Assembly (NCBI GenBank): GCA_016706545.1 | Contig: JADJJK010000010.1 | Coordinates: 62,001-126,000, forward strand | DNA: 64,000 nucleotides | DNA from: Myxococcales bacterium | Lineage (GTDB): Bacteria > Myxococcota_A > Polyangia > Haliangiales > Haliangiaceae | Direction: 5' to 3' | Shown here: positions 49,067 through 57,018 of the stretch, one piece after another | Numbering within the stretch: the first letter of the stretch is position 1 | How the letters are laid out: each line of letters starts with the position of its first letter | Position numbers and translations under genes: made by a program | Notes under the pieces: generated by a model | What the model saw: the letters and a program-made list of their open reading frames with translations, nothing else | The model's database searches: none | What the model was told of the DNA's origin: nothing

Positions 49067-50121
49067 TCACGAGGAGCGCGCGCGCCGGGGCTTGGGCTTG
49101 GCGGCGGGCTCGGGCTTGGTGGCGGCTGCGGGCTTGGGCTTGGCTGCGGGCTTGGGCTGGCTGCTGCGGGCTTGGGCTTGGCTGCTGCGGGCTTGGGCTT
49201 GGCTGCGGGCTTGGGCTTGGCTGCGGGCTTGGTGGCGGCTGCGGGCTTGGCCTCGGCAGCGGGGCGGTCCGTCTCCTGCAGCAGGCGGCTCCGCGTGAGC
49301 CCGACGTAGCGCGCGTCCGCGTCGCCAGCGAGCCAGCGCCGCCCCAGCCGCGCCGCGACCACCGCCGTGGTGCCAGAGCCGACGAACGGGTCCACCACGA
49401 GCTGCCCTTGGGTGGACGAGGCGAGGACGAGCTTCTCGATCAGCTCTTCGGGCTTCTGCGTCTCGTGCGCCGTCTTCTCGCCCATCCCGTTGCACAGGAC
49501 CGGGATGTCGAAGACGTCGCGCGGCTTGGCGCCCAGCGGGTGAGGCTGCCAGCTATCGCGCCGGGTGCCCCGGCCATACTGCGACGACACCGCCTGCACG
49601 CGCTGGGGGTACTTCACGGTGTGGCCGTTGTACGGGATACGGACAGCGTCCACGTGGATGCGCGTCTTGGCCGAGCTCCGCAGGTGCAAGATCGATTCGT
49701 GGGAGCGGCCCCAGTCCTGCCCCAGGTTGGCCTTGTTGCGGTAACTCCAGATGAGCCAGCGACAGGCGGAGAAGCGGCGCGCGCTGCGGGCCTTGATCTC
49801 CGCCAGGGTCTCCGAGAAGCCACACACGTACGCGGAGCCCTCTGGCGTGAGGACGCGCGCCACCTCCGCCAGCCACGCATCGCACCACGCCAGATACGCC
49901 TCCTGGGAGGCGAACTCGTCCCACTTGGCCTTGGCGATGGCGTACGGTGGGTCGGCGATCACCAGATCGACGCTGCGATCGGCGAGCTGCCCCAGGAGCT
50001 CCAGCGCGTCCGCGCGCCACAGCGCGCCGCGCGCGTCGCGGTGCGCCAAGGTGGGGGTGGTCGCCGTCAGATCCGCGGGGACCTGCAGGTCGTGAGCGAT
50101 GCGGGGTGGACGCTTGGGCAC
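49067..50121 (-). CDS. Orphan DNA methyltransferase, beta-type motif order (frameshift in the tail)
   Basis: GTG 50121 (PKRPPRIAHDLQVPADL) is a plausible start; no ATG fits. Motif IV is IADPPYAIAKAKW near the N-terminus. Motif I, DPFVGSGTTAVVAARLGRRWLAGD, comes after, with the target-recognition part (ILHLRSSAKTRIHVDAVRIPYN) between. This order is that of beta-class amino-methyltransferases for adenine N6 or cytosine N4. No restriction enzyme is nearby. The tail is a Lys/Pro/Ala repeat from tandem ggcttggctgcg units. A T is missing at about 49158 (cttgggctgg where the other units read cttgggcttgg). Restoring it ends the protein at 49067 with KPRRARSS. Uncorrected, the frame runs to 48868 over the lipoprotein gene. 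Confidence 0.85.
49090..49265. repeat. ggcttgggcttggctgcg tandem repeats in the methyltransferase tail
   Basis: Units of 12-18 bp of ggcttgg(c/g)(t/g)gcg repeat about ten times and encode Lys/Pro/Ala. A one-base deletion in one unit (about 49158) is visible by comparing units. Confidence 0.88.
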
Positions 50122-50142
50122 GGAGCGCGCATCGTACAGTCC

Positions 50143-50730
50143 ATGGTCGATATGTCCATCCATCCCAGCGCCATCGTCGACCCTGGCTGCGAGCTCGGCG
50201 AGGGCACGCGGATCTGGCATCACGTCCACGTGATGAGCGGCGCGCGCATCGGCAAGAACTGCGTGCTGGGGCAGGGCTGCTTCGTGGCGGGCGGGGTCCG
50301 CATCGGCGATGGCTGCCGCATCCAGAACCACGTCTCGCTCTACGACGGGGTGACGCTCGAGGACGACGTCTTCCTGGGGCCGTCGTGCGTGTTCACCAAC
50401 GTGCGCTATCCGCGCGCCCACGTCGCGCGCAAGGCCGAGTACGCGCCCACCCGGATCTCGCGCGGCGCCACCATCGGCGCCAACGCGACGGTCGTGTGCG
50501 GGGTGACGGTGGGGCCCTACGCCATGGTGGGCGCGGGCGCGGTGGTGACGTGCTCGCTGCCGGCGCACGCGCTGGCGGTGGGGGCGCCGGCGCGGCGGGT
50601 CGGCTGGGTGTGCCGCTGCGGCGAGCCGCTGCGCGGCGGGCCCTCGGTGGGCCCCGTCGAGTGTGCGCGCTGCGGCGACGCCTACGTGACGTCGGGCGAG
50701 CTTGGCGATCGCTGCGAGCGGGTGACCTGA
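50143..50730 (+). CDS. Left-handed beta-helix acetyltransferase, WbpD/WlbB-like
   Basis: ATG 50143 (or 50152) gives 195 residues. Hexapeptide repeats run from IHPSAIVDPGCELGEGTRIWHHVHVMSGARIGKNCVLGQGCF to ISRGATIGANATVVCGVTVGPYAMVGAGAVVTCSLPAHALAVGAPARRVGWV. The FTNVRYPRAHV loop and IGD(G)CRIQNHVS are typical of UDP-2-acetamido-3-amino-2,3-dideoxy-glucuronate N-acetyltransferases used in O-antigen sugars. The last 35 residues add a CRCG...CARCG pair that could bind zinc. It is divergent from the methyltransferase. The glycosyltransferases at 44-47 kb may use its product, but they are not in one operon. Confidence 0.88.
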   Translation: MVDMSIHPSAIVDPGCELGEGTRIWHHVHVMSGARIGKNCVLGQGCFVAGGVRIGDGCRIQNHVSLYDGVTLEDDVFLGPSCVFTNVRYPRAHVARKAEYAPTRISRGATIGANATVVCGVTVGPYAMVGAGAVVTCSLPAHALAVGAPARRVGWVCRCGEPLRGGPSVGPVECARCGDAYVTSGELGDRCERVT

Positions 50731-50750
50731 GCGGCTCCTGACCTGAGCGG

Positions 50751-51992
<1,242 letters not shown>

Positions 51993-52107
51993 CGCTCCTG
52001 AGTGTGCCCTAACGAGCGCGGTGGCAAGAGCGCCGCTTGCTCATTTCTGAGGTCGGCGTGCGACGGCCCGAGCTGTGTTCGACCCGGCGTTGCGGTAAGG
52101 TGGCGCG

Positions 52108-52785
52108 GTGCTGCTGGCCCGCACGACGATCGCGTTGACGCCGGAGGAGCTTGGGCTCCTGCGCGAAGCCGTGGCCAGCGCGGCGCCGGCCCTGATGCCC
52201 CTGCTCGCTGGCGGGCTGGCGGTGGACCGCATGGAGCAGCCGTGGTTTCGCCGTCACAACGTGCTGGACGTCCAGCTCGCCGCGGCGACGCCGGTCCGGC
52301 GCCTGTACGTGGCGGTGTCCCTGGGCGCGGCGCCAGCGATGGCCGTGCTCACCGGGCAGCTCGCGGCGCTGCACCGCGTGGCGCGCGAAGATCCGCCGCT
52401 GTGCCTCGACGTGGAGTCGCTGGCCGCGGCCTACGCGGCGTATGGCAACGCATGGACCAGCGCCCAGGATCGGGGCGAGATGACGGTGACGCGCTTCGAG
52501 GACCTGCCGTGGCTGCGTGAGCTGTCCGAGCCGCAGCGCGTGCGGATCGAGGTCTTGCGCCTCCGCTTCGCCGACTCGCTTGGGCCCGAGCGGCGCGCGC
52601 ACACCGCGGCGGGCTGGAGCTTTCGTTCGTGGTGGCTCTCGGCGCGCACCCTGCTGGAGCGCGAGCTGCTGGTCCCGCCGAGCGGGCTCTTGACCCGGCA
52701 CGACACGGTGCAAGCCACCGAGCTGCCAGTGCCGGTCGGGAATGTGTGGGATGTCGTCGACGGCCGTCCGGTTCCCGTCTTGTGA
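52108..52785 (+). CDS. Hypothetical protein
   Basis: GTG 52108 gives 225 residues, MLLARTTIALTPEELGLLREAVASAAPALMPLLAGG at the start. No domain is recognised. It looks soluble, with helical segments and three Trp in RSWWLSARTLLERELLV and the C-terminal NVWDVVDGRPVPVL. It lies between two genes facing away or convergent, so no operon is indicated. GC bias at third positions supports coding. Confidence 0.6.
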   Translation: MLLARTTIALTPEELGLLREAVASAAPALMPLLAGGLAVDRMEQPWFRRHNVLDVQLAAATPVRRLYVAVSLGAAPAMAVLTGQLAALHRVAREDPPLCLDVESLAAAYAAYGNAWTSAQDRGEMTVTRFEDLPWLRELSEPQRVRIEVLRLRFADSLGPERRAHTAAGWSFRSWWLSARTLLERELLVPPSGLLTRHDTVQATELPVPVGNVWDVVDGRPVPVL

Positions 52786-52816
52786 AGCGAGGACGCGGCG
52801 GCTGGCGCGTTGAGGA

Positions 52817-53725
52817 TCACGCGGACGAAGCGCTGGCGGCGGCCATCACTTGCTCGCGTAGCCAGGTCAGCTCGGGATCGGTGCGCGCCACCTCGCGATA
52901 GCTCAGGTGCAGCGCGAAGCCGCCCAGGTCGAGCGGCGGCGCCAGCACGGCCAGCCCCAGCGACTCGGCGCCCATCCGGGCCAGGCGCGCTGGCACCACC
53001 GCGAGCAGCTCCCCTTTGGCCACGAGCTGCAGCGCGGTGAGGAAGTGCGGCGTGCGCACCACCACGCGGCGCTTCTGACCGCGCGCGGCCAGCGCCTCAT
53101 CGACGAGGCTCTCGAGCACGCCGCGCGGCGAGGCCTCCACCTGCGGACAGGCCACCAGATCCGCCAGGGTGAGGCGACCGTTGGCCAGCGGGTGGTGGCG
53201 GGACACCACGCACACGTTGCGATCATCGAGCAGCTTGTGCTGCACCAGCCCCGGCAGGGTGGCAAAGCGCGCGGCGATGGCCAGATCGAGCGCGCCGCTT
53301 TGCAGGTGGCGATCCACGTCATCGCCGATGAAGCGGGTCTGCAGGGTGACGCCCGGCGCGGTGGCCAGGGTGAGCAAGAGCGCTGGCAAGATCATCAGCT
53401 CGCCGTAGTCGCTGGCCCCGATGACGAAGCGCCGCCGCAAGCTCGCCGCCTCCACCTTGCCCATCGGCCGCAGCAAGGCCTCCGCGTGGGCGAGCAACTC
53501 CTGCACCGGCGCCGCCAGCGCCAGCGCGCGCGCGGTGGGCTCCAGCGCCGCGCCGGTTCGCACGAACAGCGGATCATCGAACAGCTCGCGCAGGCGCGCC
53601 AGCTCACGGCTGGTCCACGGTTGGGCTCGGCCCAGCTCGCGCGCGGTCGCCGACACGCTGCGGGTCTCCAGGAGCGATGCGAGGACTCGCAGCGCGCCAA
53701 GATCGAGATCCCCCACATGCACCAT
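52817..53725 (-). CDS. LysR-family transcriptional regulator
   Basis: The 302-residue protein has a winged helix at the N-terminus (LDLGALRVLASLLETRSVSATARELGRAQPWTSRELARLRELFDDPLFVRTGAALEPT), the standard LysR DNA-binding domain. A periplasmic-binding-like effector domain follows (RRFVIGASDYGELMILPALLLTL, LDLAIAARFATLPGLVQHKLLDD, VSRHHPLANGRLTLADLVACPQV, LVAKGELLAVVPARLA). The effector is unknown. It lies next to the toxin-like locus but is separated by 230 bp with an 11-bp repeat. Confidence 0.92.
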   Translation of the reverse strand: MVHVGDLDLGALRVLASLLETRSVSATARELGRAQPWTSRELARLRELFDDPLFVRTGAALEPTARALALAAPVQELLAHAEALLRPMGKVEAASLRRRFVIGASDYGELMILPALLLTLATAPGVTLQTRFIGDDVDRHLQSGALDLAIAARFATLPGLVQHKLLDDRNVCVVSRHHPLANGRLTLADLVACPQVEASPRGVLESLVDEALAARGQKRRVVVRTPHFLTALQLVAKGELLAVVPARLARMGAESLGLAVLAPPLDLGGFALHLSYREVARTDPELTWLREQVMAAASASSA

Positions 53726-53875
53726 GCTGCGTGAGTGTAGCGCGCGCTCGACGCCGCTGGGCAGCTCGACCTTGGGTGGGCTGCGGAGATTCTCGGCGAG
53801 CTGCGCGCGTCGACTCGCGTGGCCTGGCCAGTTCGGCGCGCGGTGAGGTCAAACGAACAACGAACGACGCTCGCC

Positions 53876-53919
53876 GAGGATCCGCCGAGAATCCGCCGAG
53901 GATCCTCCGATGGTCCTCC
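53876..53919. repeat. 11-bp tandem repeat (4 copies)
   Basis: gaggatccgcc, gagaatccgcc, gaggatcctcc, gatggtcctcc, followed by a partial agaagatccga. It lies in the gap upstream of the LysR gene and downstream of the ankyrin gene. It has the same 11-bp period as the array at 20431 but a different sequence. Confidence 0.8.
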
Positions 53920-53955
53920 AGAAGATCCGAGCAAAGCGGACGGATCTCGTTCGCG

Positions 53956-54375
53956 TCAGTCGTGTGCGCCGGTGGCCTCGAGCACGTCGACGATGGCGTC
54001 GTGGCCGTGGATGCGCGCCAGCTTGAGCGCGGTGCTGCCGCCGCGGCTGCGCACGTCCGCGCGGGCGCCCGCGCTCAGGAGCCGCCGGACGATGGCGTCG
54101 TGGCCGTGCTCGGCGGCGTACATGAGCGCGGTCTTGCCATGCGACTGCGCCGCGTTGGCGTCGGCGCGGCGCGCCAGCAAGACGTCCACCACGTCGGCGT
54201 GACCGTAGCGCGCGGCCAAGATGAGCGCGGTGTAGCCGTCGCCGTCGGGCGCGTCCACCGGGTGGCCGCCCTCCAGCAGGTGCTCCACCTTGGCGCGCTG
54301 CCCCAGCTCCGCCGCCAGCGTCAGCTCGCTGTTGCGCGTGCCCTCCATGCCGTCATTGTGGATGTCGCTGGCCAT
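53956..54375 (-). CDS. Ankyrin-repeat protein, candidate immunity factor
   Basis: The 139-residue protein begins at ATG 54375 behind GAGG. It consists of about four ankyrin repeats: LTLAAELGQRAKVEHLLEGG, YTALILAARYGHADVVDVLLARRADAN, KTALMYAAEHGHDAIVRRLLSAGARADV, and STALKLARIHGHDAIVDVLEATGAHD. It lacks a signal peptide and so is cytoplasmic. It lies 72 bp downstream of the giant toxin-like gene, on the same strand. Ankyrin-repeat proteins are known as immunity proteins of polymorphic toxins, so this is a natural candidate to neutralise the C-terminal toxin domain. That role is an inference from position and fold. Confidence 0.85.
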   Translation of the reverse strand: MASDIHNDGMEGTRNSELTLAAELGQRAKVEHLLEGGHPVDAPDGDGYTALILAARYGHADVVDVLLARRADANAAQSHGKTALMYAAEHGHDAIVRRLLSAGARADVRSRGGSTALKLARIHGHDAIVDVLEATGAHD

Positions 54376-54411
54376 TGTGCCTCGTGAGGAAAGCCGGACT
54401 GTAGGCGCAAG

Positions 54412-54440
54412 CCGCGCGCCGGGAAAGCCCCAGCGCGCGG
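54412..54440 (-). terminator. Strong hairpin between toxin and ankyrin genes
   Basis: An 8-bp perfect stem CCGCGCGC/GCGCGCGG with an inner GGG/CCC lies between the toxin stop (54448) and the ankyrin start (54375). No U tract follows. It may weaken read-through from the toxin gene or protect its 3' end. Confidence 0.5.
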
Positions 54441-54447
54441 TCGCGCG

Positions 54448-57018
54448 TCAGTTGGCGTCGCCGCCGCTGGCCTTGGTCCGCGCCAGGTGGGCGAGGTCCT
54501 TGGCCACGTCGTCCTGGAGCTCGGCGTAGAGGTCGGTCAGCTCCACGCCGAGCGCCGGGTCGTTCTTGAGCCGCAGCTCGGCGTGGCTGGCGATGCGCTC
54601 GAGCTGGGTGCGATCCTCGGCCGTGGTCAGGCCCAGCGCCGCCGCGCGCTGCTCGATGAACGTGTGCAGGCGGGCCTCGAGCTGCGGCACGGTCTGCTGC
54701 TCGCGCAGCATCTGCTCGCGCACCGAGGCGTCCCCCTTGATCGACTGCTGCTCCATCACGGTGGCCGCGTCGCGATAGCCATCGAAGGTGAAGCCGTTCG
54801 CCGGCTGGCCGGCGCGATCGATCTCGGTCATCGACATCAGCGAGGTGCCGCGCAGCACGTGCCACTGCACGGACTGGATCTCGTCCATGTGGACCAGCTC
54901 CGCCAGCTCCTGGCGGAACAGCACGCTGCTCTTGTCCATGGTGCGCACGAAGACGTGGACATCGCCCTCGAACGAGCCCACGAACTTGCGCGAGATCGCG
55001 TTCCACAGCGGCCCCAGCGTGCTGAAGTCCTGGAACAGCTTGAGCTGGTTGAACAGCTCGCCGGCCTTGGTGTTCTCCAGCGTGGAGTAGCCGTGGGCGC
55101 GGGCGTAGATGCTCACGTCGATGCCGCCGGACCACAGCGCCGGCTTGCCGCCGTCGCGGGCACGCAGCATGGTGGTCAGCTCGGCGGCGAGCTGCTTGTA
55201 GTGCGGGTTGGGATCGTGCTTCTTGCCGGCCTCGTTGAGCTGCTTCTGGAACTGCACGCCCTGGATGACCAGGCTCCAGAGTTGCTCGATCTTGGCCGGC
55301 GGCGCCAGATCCTTGAGCGCCTCGGCGAACACCGCGCGCTCCGGGTGGGTGCCTGCGACCTCATCAGCGGGGCGGTTCCAGTCCACCTCGGTGACGTCGT
55401 GCATGCGGGCCAGACGCTCCATCACCGCGCGGGTCACTTGCTCTGGGCTGGCGAAGGACCGGCCCAGCTCGAAGGCCTCCTTGATCACCGCGGCGCGGAT
55501 GGCGGCCTGCGGGTTGTTCGGGTCCACCTTCTTGGCCGCCTCGAGCAGGCTCGCGTCGGCGCTGGCCACGATCTGGTTGGCCAGGTGGTCGGCGTCCTCG
55601 AGCTTGATCGACGAGGTGGTCTGGGTCTGCGCCGGCGTGGGGTCGCCGAGCGTGGTGTCGGTGGCGTCGGTGTTCGCCGAGGTGGTGTCGAGCGTGGTGT
55701 TCGGGGTCGGGTCGAGCGTGGTGTTCGGGGTCGGGTCGAGCGTGGTGTTCGGGGTCGTCGCCAGGGTGGAGGCGTCAGCGGCCATCGTGGTGTGCGGGTC
55801 CGCTGGCAGCGCCGTGGTCGAGCTGGTGCTGTCGGTGACGGGGTGCATCGCGCCGACGGAGCTCGGCATGGTCACGTCGATGGGGCTCGCGGCCGGCGGC
55901 AGCGCCGGCATGCTGTTCATCGCGTTGACGAACGGATCTGCGTCGGTGGCCGGCGCGGCCGGGGGCGGCGCATCCGGCGTGGCTCCATTGCCGCCGCCGA
56001 AGAGCTGGCGGATGCGGTGGAAGATGCCGCCGATGCCAAACACGCCGGTGCCGAGCAGCCGGCGCGCGGTCTCGATGGGGCCGCCGGGCACGTTGTCGGT
56101 GCTGGTGTCCTGCTGGCCCTCGTAGACAAAGCCGATGTCCGGGTTGTCGCTCTGCGTGGGCAGGCGGTTGCCGTCGGCGCGCTCGAGCTGCGACAGCGGC
56201 GAGGCCAGGTGGCGCGACAGCAGGTTGTTGGAGCGCCAGTTGCCGCCGGTCATCGTGTAGTTGTGCAGGGTGCCGTCGGTCAGGGTCTCGCCGCCGCGCG
56301 GCACCGCGTCGCCGAGCACCCGGTGGTGCGTGGACTCGATGGCCTGATCGGGGTTGGCGGTGTTGTAGTCGCGCAGGCGCTGCGCGGTCTCCTGGCTCAC
56401 GCCCGGCGCCTGGAACGTGGTGACGGACTGCACGATGTCCGGCAGCCGGCTGGCGGTGATCTGCGCCAGCGCGCCGCCCAGGCTGTGGCCGCTGACCGCC
56501 ACCTTGCCGTTGGCCGCGGCGCGCCGCATCGTCGCCTCGATGAGGTCGCGGTTGGGGTTCCACTGGTAGTTGCCGATGCCGGTCGGATCGAGGTCGGCGA
56601 TGAGGGTCTGCACCTTGGACGGCACGGTGCCGCGGAACGACACCAGCGTGGGCTGGTCCGGGTTGGTGGAGGTGAACACGCGCATCACGAACTCGCGCTG
56701 GCCGCGGATGATGGGGCCGGCCTCGTAGCCGTTGAGGCGCAAGAAGTCGATGTCCGCCTCGGTGAGATCGCGGGCCACCATGCCGTGCGCGAGCTGCTCG
56801 GTCACCGCCTCGCGGTTGGTCAGCGGCCGGGTCGGCACCTCGGGCTGGCGCGGCGTGGCGCTGACGTCGCGGCTCTGGTCCCGGTCGGTCGCCGTCTGGT
56901 CGGCCGTCTGGTCGGTCGCCTGGTCGCGCGGCCGCACGTTGACCGCGTCGCCGTTCATGGCGTCGAGGAACGGATCGCCGCTGCCCGGCGGGCGGCGCGT
57001 GGTGGCGGGATCCGCCAT
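54448..57018 (-). CDS. Toxin-like protein, C-terminal part: lipase and ADP-ribosyl-cyclase-like domains
   Basis: Frame sense starts at about 57130, where it continues the Gly/Asn/Ser linker after the PLD domain of the upstream frame. The first sensible start is ATG 57018 (MADPATTRRPPGSGDPFLDAMNG); the frame opens at 57321. A class-3 lipase-like alpha/beta hydrolase has AVSGHSLGGALAQITA (Ser codon at 56484), FQAPGVS, VLGDAVPRGG and LHNYTM. A Thr/Pro linker with repeated TTPNTTLDP follows. The last domain has ALWSGG, GYSTLENTKAGE, LWNAISRKFVGSFEGDVHVFV and FRQELAEL. These match in order the Trp, Glu, Trp and Glu of the ADP-ribosyl cyclase/CD38 active site, so NAD breakdown is likely. About 110 helical residues end the protein. 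DPFxxAMN precedes both modules. Confidence 0.8.
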   Translation of the reverse strand: MADPATTRRPPGSGDPFLDAMNGDAVNVRPRDQATDQTADQTATDRDQSRDVSATPRQPEVPTRPLTNREAVTEQLAHGMVARDLTEADIDFLRLNGYEAGPIIRGQREFVMRVFTSTNPDQPTLVSFRGTVPSKVQTLIADLDPTGIGNYQWNPNRDLIEATMRRAAANGKVAVSGHSLGGALAQITASRLPDIVQSVTTFQAPGVSQETAQRLRDYNTANPDQAIESTHHRVLGDAVPRGGETLTDGTLHNYTMTGGNWRSNNLLSRHLASPLSQLERADGNRLPTQSDNPDIGFVYEGQQDTSTDNVPGGPIETARRLLGTGVFGIGGIFHRIRQLFGGGNGATPDAPPPAAPATDADPFVNAMNSMPALPPAASPIDVTMPSSVGAMHPVTDSTSSTTALPADPHTTMAADASTLATTPNTTLDPTPNTTLDPTPNTTLDTTSANTDATDTTLGDPTPAQTQTTSSIKLEDADHLANQIVASADASLLEAAKKVDPNNPQAAIRAAVIKEAFELGRSFASPEQVTRAVMERLARMHDVTEVDWNRPADEVAGTHPERAVFAEALKDLAPPAKIEQLWSLVIQGVQFQKQLNEAGKKHDPNPHYKQLAAELTTMLRARDGGKPALWSGGIDVSIYARAHGYSTLENTKAGELFNQLKLFQDFSTLGPLWNAISRKFVGSFEGDVHVFVRTMDKSSVLFRQELAELVHMDEIQSVQWHVLRGTSLMSMTEIDRAGQPANGFTFDGYRDAATVMEQQSIKGDASVREQMLREQQTVPQLEARLHTFIEQRAAALGLTTAEDRTQLERIASHAELRLKNDPALGVELTDLYAELQDDVAKDLAHLARTKASGGDAN
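55690..55765. repeat. 24-bp repeats in the lipase/ARC linker
   Basis: gtcgagcgtggtgttcgggg units repeat three times and encode (T)PNTTLDPT in the linker between the lipase-like and cyclase-like domains. Confidence 0.8.
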
